DNA of 64,000 bases from JALYGJ01 sp036558545 (GTDB lineage: Bacteria; Chloroflexota; Limnocylindria; Limnocylindrales; CSP1-4). This document shows positions 8,138 through 16,968 of this stretch, in pieces. Under the pieces are notes generated by a model. The model was not told the origin of the DNA and ran no database searches. It saw only the letters and a program-made list of their open reading frames with translations. Both the position numbers and the translations under genes were made by a program. Within the stretch, counting starts at the first letter, position 1. Each line of letters begins with the position of its first letter. Where the stretch lies: the NCBI GenBank assembly GCA_036558545.1, contig DATBFJ010000117.1, positions 1 to 64,000 on the forward strand, written 5' to 3'.

Positions 8138-8818
8138 ATGCGCCGCTGGTTCGGCCGCGGACGCGGACCCGATCCTGACTGGGCGACGGCGCAGCTCGAA
8201 CGACGCGGCATAACGGATCCCTCCGTCCTTAAGGCGATGCGTGCCGTGCCACGCGAGAAATTCGTGCCGCCAGAACTTGTATCGGCGGCGTACGGGGACG
8301 GCGCGTTGCCAATTGGGCACGGCCAAACGATCTCGCAGCCGTACATCGTCGCGTCAATGACGCAGGCTCTCGCGCTTACCAGGTGGTCCGCCGCCCACCC
8401 AGGGTCGCGACCCAAAGTCCTTGATGTTGGAACTGGAAGCGGCTATCAGGCAGCCGTCCTGGCCGAGCTGGGGGCCGAGGTGGTCTCGATCGAGCGGGAA
8501 GCCGCTCTCGCCAAGGAGGCCCAGGGCCGCTTGTTTGAACTTGGCTACGATGTCAAAGTCCTGGTCGGAGATGGCAGCTCGGGTGCATCAGACGAAGCGC
8601 CGTTTGCAGCGATTGTCGTCGCTGCGGCATCGCCGGAGGTCCCCGTACCGCTCGTCGACCAGTTGCTGCCTGACGGCCGCCTCGTAATCCCGATCGGTAC
8701 CCGTCGAGATCAGGTCATCACGCTTGTTCGTCCCACCGAAGATGGCTTCACGCGGGAACCGCTCGAGCCGGCCGTTTTCGTTCCCCTCGTCGGCGAGCAC
8801 GGCTTCGCCGAGCGCTGA
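8138..8818 (+). CDS. pcm: Protein-L-isoaspartate O-methyltransferase
   Basis: 226 residues, close to the usual ~210. It carries the PCMT hallmarks: AMRAVPREKFVP, then YGDGALPIGHGQTISQPYIV (substrate-binding and catalytic Ser region), then SAM motif VLDVGTGSGYQAAVLAELG, then the late AAASPEVPVPLVDQLLPDGR segment. Family role: SAM-dependent methylation of damaged L-isoaspartyl residues as the first repair step, in the cytosol. It starts 11 bases after the acidic membrane protein. The first 15 residues (RRWFGRGRGPDP) are a basic extension. Confidence 0.92.
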   Translation: MRRWFGRGRGPDPDWATAQLERRGITDPSVLKAMRAVPREKFVPPELVSAAYGDGALPIGHGQTISQPYIVASMTQALALTRWSAAHPGSRPKVLDVGTGSGYQAAVLAELGAEVVSIEREAALAKEAQGRLFELGYDVKVLVGDGSSGASDEAPFAAIVVAAASPEVPVPLVDQLLPDGRLVIPIGTRRDQVITLVRPTEDGFTREPLEPAVFVPLVGEHGFAER

Positions 8819-8840
8819 CCGCTGATATCCTCGGCCACAA

Positions 8841-9911
8841 GTGACCCACGTTTTCGTTTCGCCCCATCCGGACGACATCGCGCTGTCATGTGGCGGCCTG
8901 ATTGCGAGCCTGCGCGAGCTCGGGCAGAACATCACGATCCTCACGGTGTACTCGGGCACGGGGGGCAGTAACGGCCACCTGTCCGAGTATCAACGCGCGG
9001 CGCTCGGCTTTGGCAACAAGGCCAATTGGCCCGCGACGGAGGCGTTTCGCCGCGAGAACATCGCCGCCGAATACCAGGTCTCATCCGACCCAGGCACCAG
9101 TCCGCCGTGGATGGCCGATCCGGACCGTATCGAGCTGACACAGCAACGTGCCAACACGCAATCGCGTCAGTTCTGGCAGCGGGCGGCGTGGACAAGATCG
9201 GCGAACATCACCAACGTCGAGACGGATGCGCGACCTGTAGCGGACACGATCGGCGGCCAGGGATCGCTCGAGAAGATTGACTTCGATGCGGCCGACGCCA
9301 TGGAGATCCGCAAGGTCGAGGAGGAGCGTTACGCGTGGTTCGCGGAGTGCTCCGTCATCTTCCTCGACCTGCCCGACGCGGTCTATCGGGGCTACGAAGG
9401 CGACGATGAGCTGCTCGGTCGGGTGCGCGACGATGACGAAGCCCCATACGACCTCTTGCGCAGCGAAATCCTCCGGCTCGAGCCGCAGGTTGTTTACTTC
9501 CCACTTGCAATCGGTGGTCATGTCGACCACCAGCAGTGCCGTGACGTCGGTGCAGCATTGCTTGGCGAGGACAGGCGCTGGGTAATGCCCGCAGGGAGCT
9601 TCGTTGGCCGAACTGTCTTCTACGAGGACTTTCCGTATGCCTGGTGGCACGACTTTCAGGGCAAGTCGAGCTTGAGCGATACGGGTCTCGATTTGCCGCC
9701 CGGGGTGGCGGTTGAGCCCGAGTACAGCGACATCGGCGAGGTGATCGATCGAAAGGCCGCCGGCGTGCGCGTATACGCCTCGCAGATGCCTCGACTTTTC
9801 GAGTCCGATCAGAAGATGCTCGACGCAGTGTTCGGTTACGCGTCGCGCGTGGCGTTGGCTGGCGGCATCTCCGGATTTGCCGAGCGGTACTGGGCAACCG
9901 TAGGGTTGTGA
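8841..9911 (+). CDS. LmbE/PIG-L family zinc deacetylase
   Basis: 356 residues, GTG start. The zinc site is recognisable: HVFVSPHPDDIALSCGG at the N-terminus (His-Pro-Asp-Asp) and GGHVDHQQCRDVG around residue 230. Family role: N-deacetylation of N-acetyl sugars such as GlcNAc conjugates (MshB, BshB and PIG-L are relatives). It is longer than most family members, with an insertion of about 90 residues between the first and second zinc motifs. Its stop overlaps the GTG of the following GT87 gene by four bases, so a role in surface glycan modification is likely but the substrate is unknown. Confidence 0.85.
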   Translation: MTHVFVSPHPDDIALSCGGLIASLRELGQNITILTVYSGTGGSNGHLSEYQRAALGFGNKANWPATEAFRRENIAAEYQVSSDPGTSPPWMADPDRIELTQQRANTQSRQFWQRAAWTRSANITNVETDARPVADTIGGQGSLEKIDFDAADAMEIRKVEEERYAWFAECSVIFLDLPDAVYRGYEGDDELLGRVRDDDEAPYDLLRSEILRLEPQVVYFPLAIGGHVDHQQCRDVGAALLGEDRRWVMPAGSFVGRTVFYEDFPYAWWHDFQGKSSLSDTGLDLPPGVAVEPEYSDIGEVIDRKAAGVRVYASQMPRLFESDQKMLDAVFGYASRVALAGGISGFAERYWATVGL

Positions 9912-11107
9912 CAGCGCCGCCCGAGCCCACCGAAGGTGCTTGGCTCTGGCGGCTCGTTTCCACTCCAAGGCGACGTCTGATTGTTTTCACCGTGCTCGGC
10001 TTCTTCGTCCTGCTGCGGCTGTGGTCCGTATTCTTGGGCGCGGGCGGCAGCTCGTGGGCATACGACTTCTCCGCCTATTTTCTGGCCGCTGAGCGAATTG
10101 CGACCGGTGCGGCGCTGTACGACCCCGCGCAGCTGACAGGGTCCTTTCCACCGCAGGAGCAGTTCGCCTACCTGTACCCGCCGTTCCTCGCCGTGGCGTT
10201 GCTGCCACTCACCGGTCTCGGTGATTTCAGGGTTGGAATGTGGGCCTGGGCGGCAATCGAACTGGTGGCCCTTGTGGGCGCAACGGTCGTTTTCGCTCGG
10301 CAGCGCCGTCTTCCGGCTATCGTCATCCTGCTGCTCATCGCGAGCGAGCTGGCGCTGGCGCAGGTGGCCTTTGAGCTCGTGCTGGGCAATGTCCACCTCG
10401 TCCTTGTCGGGCTGTTCGTCCTTGCGTGGGTCGGCATCGAGCGCGGCACAACGGCGGGAGCGTATGGGGCCGGCATTGCGATCGCTTTTGCCACGATCAT
10501 CAAGGTCTTTCCCGGGATTTTGATTCTGTGGCTGGTGCTCACGGGTCGGTTTCGGGCCGCCATCGCGGCAATCGTCACGATGTTGCTGCTCGCCGGCGTG
10601 ACCCTGCCCTGGGTGGGGTTGGGTGCGTGGTTCGACTACGTCCGCGTTCTTGGCAACATCGGACCGCCGGTCGATGTGTGGAGTTCGATCGCACCGACGA
10701 CTGTTCTGTCCGAGCTAACTGGGTTTCCCGTCGCGCGCGTGGCAGTCGTTGTCGCCGGATTGGTCGTGCTTGCGTGGGCCGCGCTGCGCAGGCAGGCGCC
10801 GATCAGCTTCGCCATCGCCCTGATGGTGTCGATCCTGATCGTGCCCACGTTGTATCCGCATTCGATGGCACTTGCCGTGGCGCCGTTGCTCATATATGCG
10901 GTGTACTCGGTCGACTGGCGTGGACCGGTAGCGGCCTACATCGCGCTCTTTGTCGGTGGACAGGCCGCCCTCGCAAACCTCCAGGTGGCGGTCAACCGCC
11001 TCGCGGCAGTGCTAAGCCTGCTGTTCACACTCGCGATTCTCGTGGTGCCGCCGAAGGTGCGCCGCCCTGCGTCGACCAATTCGGTGCCTTCGGTCGGGAC
11101 CCAGTAG
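9908..11107 (+). CDS. GT87 (DUF2029) membrane glycosyltransferase
   Basis: 399 residues with about ten TM segments. The first extracytoplasmic loop carries YDFSAYFLAAERIATGAALY and then YLYPPFLAVALLPL, the pattern of DUF2029/GT87 polyprenyl-phosphate mannosyltransferases. GTG 9908 overlaps the end of the deacetylase gene (GTGA). It is a paralogue of the genes at 14337 and 36109. It probably moves a hexose from a lipid carrier onto a surface glycan or protein. It ends 6 bases before the convergent GT4 gene. Confidence 0.82.
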   Translation: MTAPPEPTEGAWLWRLVSTPRRRLIVFTVLGFFVLLRLWSVFLGAGGSSWAYDFSAYFLAAERIATGAALYDPAQLTGSFPPQEQFAYLYPPFLAVALLPLTGLGDFRVGMWAWAAIELVALVGATVVFARQRRLPAIVILLLIASELALAQVAFELVLGNVHLVLVGLFVLAWVGIERGTTAGAYGAGIAIAFATIIKVFPGILILWLVLTGRFRAAIAAIVTMLLLAGVTLPWVGLGAWFDYVRVLGNIGPPVDVWSSIAPTTVLSELTGFPVARVAVVVAGLVVLAWAALRRQAPISFAIALMVSILIVPTLYPHSMALAVAPLLIYAVYSVDWRGPVAAYIALFVGGQAALANLQVAVNRLAAVLSLLFTLAILVVPPKVRRPASTNSVPSVGTQ

Positions 11108-11113
11108 CGAGCG

Positions 11114-12313
11114 TCAGGCCGCCGTGCGCGTGGTTGAGCTGCGTTCCGTGACGACGGACGCACCGTTCTCATAGATGCTGGCGATTGCCCGAACCATCTC
11201 ATCCAGGGAGAAGTTGGCGTGCACGAAGTCGTGGCCTGACCGGGCGAGCATGTCAGCAAGCGGGTGATCGGTCAGGAGCCGCGCGATCGCAGCGCCCAGG
11301 GCGACGGGATCGCGCGGCGGTACGAGCAAGCCGGTGATGCCGTCCTGCACCATCTCCGGCACGCCACCCACATTCGTCGCAACGACCGGCCGACGCAATG
11401 CCATCGCTTCGAGCAGTGCCAGCCCCTGAGCCTCGCGATATGACGGCAACACCGCGACGTCCAGTGCCGCGGTGACGGCGGGGACGTCGTCCCGGAGACC
11501 GGTGAACAGGACCTGGGCACCCGGGCGCGCGCGCCGCGTGCCCACGCAGCGGTCGCCCGAGCAGCGCTCCCCAAGCAGGTCGAGATCCTCCGCGAGCGCT
11601 TCGAGCGTTGCGCGCTGGCTGCCCTCGCCGATGACCAGTAGCTTGGCCTGCGGGACCCTGTGGAGCACGAGGGGCCATGCCTCGAGCAATGTCTTGTGGC
11701 CCTTCTCGGGCTCGAGCCGGGCAACAACGCCGACCAGCGGCGTGCCCTCGGCGAAGCCGTATTCCTCCGGCAAGGTGCAGCACGCATCCGTGTACTCGTA
11801 GCGCTGAAGGTCCACGCCGTTGTAGATGAGGTCGACCTGGGTCGCAGTACGGCCCTCGGCCACGAGCTTGGCGACGATGGCCCGACTGACCGCGATGAGC
11901 CTGTCCATCGATGGCGTCAGCCTGCGCAGGAGGGCACGATCCTCGTCGCTGCGGACGCGGCTCGAGTGAATCGTGCTGACGATGTACGGCCGTGGCAGAC
12001 CCTGCTCGCCCAGCGCAAGCGCTGCGCGCGTTCCGACGATCTCAGCCCGATACATGTGGTTGTGCACGATCTCAGGCGGCCGGTCGTGGAATAGGTCGAC
12101 AACTCGCGAGACGGCGCTCGCATCGTCAAGTTCATCTACTACATGTGTGGTCACGCCCGCGGCGCGCAGCCGTCGTACGGCCGGGCCGTCCGACAGGCTG
12201 ATGACCTCGACATCGAAGCGCTGTGGATCGAGCCGGGTGACGAGGTTCTGAACGCTGACCTGGGCACCACCGCCGGCGCCGCTGGCCATGACCTCAGTTA
12301 CTCGGATCTTCAT
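11114..12313 (-). CDS. GT4-family glycosyltransferase
   Basis: 399 residues. GT-B fold signatures: N-terminal EVMASGAGGGAQVSVQNLV glycine-rich loop, IVHNHMYRAEIVG, then LVGVVARLEPEKGHKTLLEAW, then the nucleotide-sugar EAQGLALLEAMALRRPVVAT motif with the E-x7-E pair. It has an unusual Cys/Arg-containing insertion (GERCSGDRCVGTRRARPGA) before QVLFTGLRDDV. It transfers a sugar from a nucleotide donor in the cytosol; the acceptor is unknown. The start overlaps the stop of the upstream FemAB-like gene (ATGA), so the two are coupled. Confidence 0.9.
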   Translation of the reverse strand: MKIRVTEVMASGAGGGAQVSVQNLVTRLDPQRFDVEVISLSDGPAVRRLRAAGVTTHVVDELDDASAVSRVVDLFHDRPPEIVHNHMYRAEIVGTRAALALGEQGLPRPYIVSTIHSSRVRSDEDRALLRRLTPSMDRLIAVSRAIVAKLVAEGRTATQVDLIYNGVDLQRYEYTDACCTLPEEYGFAEGTPLVGVVARLEPEKGHKTLLEAWPLVLHRVPQAKLLVIGEGSQRATLEALAEDLDLLGERCSGDRCVGTRRARPGAQVLFTGLRDDVPAVTAALDVAVLPSYREAQGLALLEAMALRRPVVATNVGGVPEMVQDGITGLLVPPRDPVALGAAIARLLTDHPLADMLARSGHDFVHANFSLDEMVRAIASIYENGASVVTERSSTTRTAA

Positions 12314-13500
12314 GCCTCCACCTTGCGCAGAACCAGCAGGCGCTCGATTGGTTCGTCATGAGCGCCCCATTCGTACTTGTAAGGCTCATCGCCGCGTAGG
12401 AAGTCGAAGCGGCGCCGGCCCGCGGCGAGTCGGTTCATGAAATACATCGCCGTTCCGGTGATCCCGGGAGATACGTCTCGCGCCTCGGGGTCCATGCCGG
12501 CGTTGTAGAGGTAGCACGTCTCGCCGTCGTCAAAGGCCAGCATCGACCAGACAAGGCGCGTGCCGCAACGGACGAGTCCGATATGCAGCTGCGGATCCGG
12601 CGATTCGCGCTCGAGCTGCGCCAGGCGATGCACGAAGCGCCGGCTTCGCTCGCCGCCGGAGCCCGTCGGGAAAAGACCTTCTTCGCCAAATCGACGGCTG
12701 TGCAGGTCGACGAATTGCTCGATCTGTTGGTCCGACGGGGATGAGATCTCGATCGACAGATCGCCGACGACTTCGGCGCGCCGCAGCTTGCGCCGGATCT
12801 CGTGGCGATCCTTCTTGTCCAGCGTGGCAAGGTAGCCATCCCATTCGCCGGTCGGCGATGTGATCACCGGGCACACGTCTTCGTGCTCGCGCGACACCTC
12901 CCAACTGGCGTCTGCCCCGTTGAGCGCCGCTTCGAGGGCGGACAGCGCGGGATCGTCAATGCGCAGACGGCGAAGGTCGACCACGTCCCAGGGCTGGCTG
13001 CCATGCAAAGGGTCGGGAGTCCTCTTGAAGGAATCGGCGACCGCGGCGGTCACCTGGGGCAGATCGGTCGTTGACGCGAGGATCGTCGCGTAGTCCGCGT
13101 GGTAACTCGCGCCGAAGAAGATGGCCTTGGCGTCCGGGGAGACGGTGCGGCACGTAGCGCCGCGGTCGCGTTCCCGCAGCGTGGTGCGATTAGCGGAGTC
13201 CCCTGGTTCGACCTCGTGTCGATGCATCAGCGGGACGATGCCGCGCACAAGCTGCCAGTCGAGGCGATCCCTGGGAGAGTCGGCGGGCACGCATGCAAGG
13301 TATTGCTCGTGAGCCGTGTCGCCGTAGGAATCCCACCAGGCGCGGTGGAAGGTCCAGCGTGAAAACGGCGTCGCCGACGGTGTCTGGGTCAGCAACACGT
13401 CCCAGCACTGCCGAGGGATGTCGCCAAATTGAACCGGGCGCGCTTCGAGAGCCACGCTGGCGGCGGGTCGGCTCAAGTCAAGCTCGGCTGTGGTTGTCAC
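12310..13500 (-). CDS. GNAT/FemAB-like (CelD-BcsL type) acyltransferase
   Basis: 396 residues. N-terminal FSRWTFHRAWWDSYG and C-terminal Acetyltransf_6 core: KKDRHEIRRKLRRAE, then IGLVRCGTRLVWSMLAFDDGETCYLYNAGMDP, then the closing FDFLRGDEPYKYEWG. This is the family found in polysaccharide clusters (CelD/BcsL type), presumed to acylate sugars. It sits in a minus-strand operon with GT4 (4-bp overlap), GT2 and GT87 genes, which supports exopolysaccharide modification. Confidence 0.82.
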   Translation of the reverse strand: MTTTAELDLSRPAASVALEARPVQFGDIPRQCWDVLLTQTPSATPFSRWTFHRAWWDSYGDTAHEQYLACVPADSPRDRLDWQLVRGIVPLMHRHEVEPGDSANRTTLRERDRGATCRTVSPDAKAIFFGASYHADYATILASTTDLPQVTAAVADSFKRTPDPLHGSQPWDVVDLRRLRIDDPALSALEAALNGADASWEVSREHEDVCPVITSPTGEWDGYLATLDKKDRHEIRRKLRRAEVVGDLSIEISSPSDQQIEQFVDLHSRRFGEEGLFPTGSGGERSRRFVHRLAQLERESPDPQLHIGLVRCGTRLVWSMLAFDDGETCYLYNAGMDPEARDVSPGITGTAMYFMNRLAAGRRRFDFLRGDEPYKYEWGAHDEPIERLLVLRKVEA

Positions 13501-13567
13501 GGCTTTGACGGTATTCGAGTTAACGCTTCGAGATGGAACGAGTCACCACAACGGACTCTAGCACCGG

Positions 13568-14404
13568 TTACCTCTTGGGCACGCGGCGGTGGATCAGCGG
13601 AATTCGGAAGAGGTCGTACACGACGCTGAGCGCGAGTCCTGGTCGCACACGCATGCGCGAGCCACGCTTGTCCGCCCACTGCACGGGCACGACCGCCATC
13701 ATGTACCCACGTTTGCGGGCGAGGTGAATGATCTCGGCGTCGAAAACTATGCCGCCGATCTTCTGGCGCATGAACAAGTCATGTGCCGCCTGGCGAGTGA
13801 ACCCTTTGAAGCCACACTGCGTGTCGGGCACCGGTCCAGTGACCCAAAAGGCCGCTATGGCGTGGAAGATGCGACCAAGCAACCGACGGTAGCGCGGCTG
13901 AGTTGAGCGTCGATCGCTGCCATCCGGCTGGACCCGGCTGCCGAGCGCAATGTCATGCTCGGCGAGTGCCGCCGTCAGCAGCGGCATCTGGTGCGGAGGC
14001 GTGGCCAGGTCGGAGTCGGCAAAGATGATGTAGTCACCTTGAGCTGCGAGCATTCCGGCCTGCACGGCCGCGCCCTTGCCAGCGTGCGGCCGGCGCAGTA
14101 GCTCAACTTTCACCTCGGTCTCCGCCTGCTGCCTGGCAGTGACGATCGTCGTGGTCTCATCCGTGCTGCCGTCATCTACGACGAGCACGTCCACGGCGCC
14201 CATCTCTGACGCGGGTCGACCTCCGGACCGGATGGCGCCCGTGCCGTTCAGGTAGGCGAACAGCTCGTCAAGGGCCGAGCCAATGCGTTCCTGCTCGTTG
14301 TATGCGGGCAGCACGAGCGTGACGCTCGGCTTTGGCTCAGGCGGTTCGCGCCCCCGGTCGGAAGCTTCGGACTGCCCGTGACCAGGCCTTGCTGCGGACG
14401 GCAT
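13568..14404 (-). CDS. GT2 dolichyl-phosphate-mannose-synthase-like glycosyltransferase
   Basis: The core begins with VTLVLPAYNEQERIGSALDEL. It has the donor-site VDVLVVDDGSTDETT, the GKGAAVQAGM loop, DYIIFADSDLATPP (DxD-type) and a DTQCGFKGFTRQAA segment typical of polyprenyl-phosphate hexose synthases. The open frame extends to 14563, but that part is a shadow of the GT87 gene. The first plausible starts are ATG 14413 or 14404; I chose 14404 (MPSAARPGHG), giving 278 residues and a 68-bp overlap with the upstream gene. It likely makes the lipid-linked sugar used by the neighbouring membrane transferases. Confidence 0.87.
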   Translation of the reverse strand: MPSAARPGHGQSEASDRGREPPEPKPSVTLVLPAYNEQERIGSALDELFAYLNGTGAIRSGGRPASEMGAVDVLVVDDGSTDETTTIVTARQQAETEVKVELLRRPHAGKGAAVQAGMLAAQGDYIIFADSDLATPPHQMPLLTAALAEHDIALGSRVQPDGSDRRSTQPRYRRLLGRIFHAIAAFWVTGPVPDTQCGFKGFTRQAAHDLFMRQKIGGIVFDAEIIHLARKRGYMMAVVPVQWADKRGSRMRVRPGLALSVVYDLFRIPLIHRRVPKR

Positions 14405-15233
14405 CCGCGGCATGGTAGTCGGCAGCGTTGTTCGGGAGTCTCCACCAGGCCGCCAACATCGCAAGACCGCCAAGCCACAGGGCGGGCAGCGCGATGACAG
14501 CGCTGAGCGGCACGGTCCACAGCCGGTCGGTGCGTGCCCCCCAGACGACCACGAGGGCGGCAACGGGCAAGCGCAGCCACAACGGAATCGGCAACGCCGG
14601 CCACGGCGGCGGCGTATTCGAGTTGGCGAGCAGCATCGACACCCAGTCGATCCACTGTGTCGGCATGAAGACGAAAGTCACGGCCGCGATCGCCGCCGTG
14701 GCGCCCAGTGCCAGGGCGAGACTGCGCCACTCCCGGCGGACAGCGAACCACAGAAGCCCAACGCCGGGAGTGACCTTGGTGAGCAGAACGGCCGACCACA
14801 GCGCCGGGTAGCGGAAGCCCAGCGCGATGGCAACCGCGAGGAAGATGTGGATGTTTCCGTCAACGAGGTTGAGGGCAACGGGCGGGAACGCCAGGAGGCC
14901 AAGGAAGAGCACCACGGATCCTCGCGCGAGCCACGCCAGCGAGGCAAATATGAGCCCGTACCAGACCGCCAGGAATGCCATCCACGACAGGTTGCCCAGA
15001 GGCGCGAAGAGCAGCGCGACCGGGGGCGAATACGGGAAGAATCCAAGGTCGCCGACCTGGCCGGCATACGGGTACGCCAGGTCGACCTTCCAGTACGCGT
15101 AGGCGTCGGAAAACAGCACGCCCTTTGCGGGTGCAGCTACGAAGACCAGGTACAAAGTGAAGAGCAGGCCGACGAGAATGGCGCCGTCGCGCAGAAGGCG
15201 TCGCAGCGACATGTCGGTCATCTGTGGCGACAC
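14337..15233 (-). CDS. GT87 (DUF2029) membrane glycosyltransferase, short form
   Basis: 298 residues, about eight TM segments. Recognisable DUF2029 features: YAYWKVDLAYPYAGQVGDLG, then FPYSPPVALLFAPLG, then VDGNIHIFLAVAIALGFRYPA, then LTKVTPGVGLLWF. It is shorter than the two ~395-residue paralogues in the window and lacks the last few TM segments. It is the first gene of the minus-strand group 15233 to 11114 and faces a divergent glycosyltransferase 79 bases away. Confidence 0.8.
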   Translation of the reverse strand: MSPQMTDMSLRRLLRDGAILVGLLFTLYLVFVAAPAKGVLFSDAYAYWKVDLAYPYAGQVGDLGFFPYSPPVALLFAPLGNLSWMAFLAVWYGLIFASLAWLARGSVVLFLGLLAFPPVALNLVDGNIHIFLAVAIALGFRYPALWSAVLLTKVTPGVGLLWFAVRREWRSLALALGATAAIAAVTFVFMPTQWIDWVSMLLANSNTPPPWPALPIPLWLRLPVAALVVVWGARTDRLWTVPLSAVIALPALWLGGLAMLAAWWRLPNNAADYHAADAVRSKAWSRAVRSFRPGARTA

Positions 15234-15312
15234 GATGCAACGCTACCTGCGTCGGATCGAGAGGGCGGATAGCCCATTCGTTTCGATTTCGGGCCGCGAA
15301 TAGTCCTTTCGT

Positions 15313-16968
15313 ATGGTACCGGGGTACCGGAGGGCTGTTGCTAGGCTGCAACGGTTCATGATCCCTCTAGTTCTCTTTGCACTGGCCTTTCTCGTTCGAT
15401 TGGTCGTCGGCGCGTTCGCATTCCAGGGCCCGGCATATCCGGACGCGTACTACTACGCCCACGTCGCCGCGCAGATTGCCGCCGGCCATGGGCTCATATC
15501 GGGCTACGTGTGGAATCTCGACGACGTCGTGAACCTGGGCAGCGCCGCAGCTGTGCTTCCCACCCCTGCCAACGGCTATTGGATGCCACTCGCGGAGCTC
15601 GTGGCCGCTCCATTTGTCGCGCTGTTCGGAACCGGCAGCATCGCGAGCGGCCTTGCTTTCTGGTTGATCGGTGCCCTGGCGGCCCCATTGACGTATTGGA
15701 TTGGCCGAGACGCCGGCCTGACCAAGGAGCTCGCCGCGGTCGCCGGTGTCCTCGTCGCCGTGCCGGCCGGCCTGACTCCGTTCGTGGCACAACCCGACAC
15801 CTTCGCGCTGTTTATGTTCCTTGGCCCGCTGGCACTGTGGTTGTGTGCCAAGGCGGCTCGCGGCGATCGGCGGTTTCTCGTCGCAAGCGGTGTCGTCGTC
15901 GGTCTCGCGATGCTCGCTCGCTTGGACGGAGCCCTGCTCGGCATTCCGGTTGCCCTGGTCGCGATTCGTGACGTTCTCCGAACTAGAGACCGATCGAGCC
16001 TCATGGCGGCGCTGGCTTGCGTCGCCGTCTTCCTGTTGATCGTCGCGCCGTGGGCTGTTCGGCAAGTGGATACGTTCGGGTCAATCTCACCGTCCGCCGT
16101 CAGCGGGCGGGCCCTGTGGCTGACCAACTATCAGCAGCTGTTCAGCATCTCCCAACCGCCAACGATGGACCAGTGGCTGAGCCAGGGAATCGGATGGATA
16201 GCGAGCAGCAGGATCGGCGGACTGATCGCCGCCCTTGGCCTGTTCGCCTTGCTCCCGCTGGCGGCTGTGCTTGCGCCTTTTGCCGCGATTGGTGGCTGGC
16301 AGGAGCGCCACAACGTGGTCTTTGGCCCGTACCTGATCTACGGCGCGGTGCTTCTCATCGTCATGTCCCTGCTGTTCCCGATCCTGGTGCCGCACGGCAC
16401 GTTCATCCATTCGGCGGCTTCACTCGTTCCGCATACGTTCCTGCTGACGGTCGTGGGCATCGGCGCCGTGGTGCGCTGGTTTGCCCGGAAGCGACCAGCG
16501 TGGAACGCCGGAACGGCCGTTCGTGTCTTCTCGTGGTCCGCGGTCGCCGTCGCGGTGATTGCTGCCGTGGTCCAGACGTCCAGCACGACCTCCGCGTGGT
16601 CTCAAGCTCGCACCCGTCAAACGGACCTGGTCGCATCACTGGCGTCAGAACCAGCCACGGACCGCTTCATGGCCGCCGATCCGGGCGCGATCAACTATCT
16701 GACCGGCACTCAGGGGGTCGTTACACCGGATGATCCATTGCCGGTAATCGAGCAGGTGATGAGCGACTACGACGTCCGGTGGCTGGTCCTCGAGAGTGAT
16801 CAGATCGTTCCAGCGCTGGAGCCCGTGCTGAGCGGCGCCGACAAACCGGACTGGATCTCGCGCCCTGTATGGATCGTCCAGAGTCAACCTGGAGCGGCGC
16901 CCTCCGTTGTCCCGGACGGTGCGCTGTTCGCCGTATGCCTGTCGCCCTCCGATACACGGTGTCAGTGA
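15313..16968 (+). CDS. GT39/ArnT-like membrane glycosyltransferase, copy 1
   Basis: 551 residues, multi-pass (about 11 TM) with a short soluble C-terminal domain. The first loop holds YPDAYYYAHVAAQIAAGHGL and the region around WNLDDVV, in the position of the acidic loop of protein O-mannosyl/ArnT transferases. It ends TGATG-overlapped with the next gene, which has the same layout (PL[TA]YW/AWL[IV][GA]RDA after TM 5), so the two are tandem paralogues. ATG 15358 (MIPLVLF) is an alternative start. The donor would be a polyprenyl-phosphate sugar. Confidence 0.78.
   Translation: MVPGYRRAVARLQRFMIPLVLFALAFLVRLVVGAFAFQGPAYPDAYYYAHVAAQIAAGHGLISGYVWNLDDVVNLGSAAAVLPTPANGYWMPLAELVAAPFVALFGTGSIASGLAFWLIGALAAPLTYWIGRDAGLTKELAAVAGVLVAVPAGLTPFVAQPDTFALFMFLGPLALWLCAKAARGDRRFLVASGVVVGLAMLARLDGALLGIPVALVAIRDVLRTRDRSSLMAALACVAVFLLIVAPWAVRQVDTFGSISPSAVSGRALWLTNYQQLFSISQPPTMDQWLSQGIGWIASSRIGGLIAALGLFALLPLAAVLAPFAAIGGWQERHNVVFGPYLIYGAVLLIVMSLLFPILVPHGTFIHSAASLVPHTFLLTVVGIGAVVRWFARKRPAWNAGTAVRVFSWSAVAVAVIAAVVQTSSTTSAWSQARTRQTDLVASLASEPATDRFMAADPGAINYLTGTQGVVTPDDPLPVIEQVMSDYDVRWLVLESDQIVPALEPVLSGADKPDWISRPVWIVQSQPGAAPSVVPDGALFAVCLSPSDTRCQ

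Noticed and set aside
14405..14563. N-terminal extension of the GT2 gene
   Set aside because: Ser/Cys/Pro/Gly-rich translation typical of a shadow of the overlapping GT87 gene; the GT2 fold starts later.
16869..16967. Upstream extension of GT39-like copy 2
   Set aside because: It would overlap copy 1 by 100 bases; ATG 16968 overlaps the previous stop as TGATG, matching the local style.
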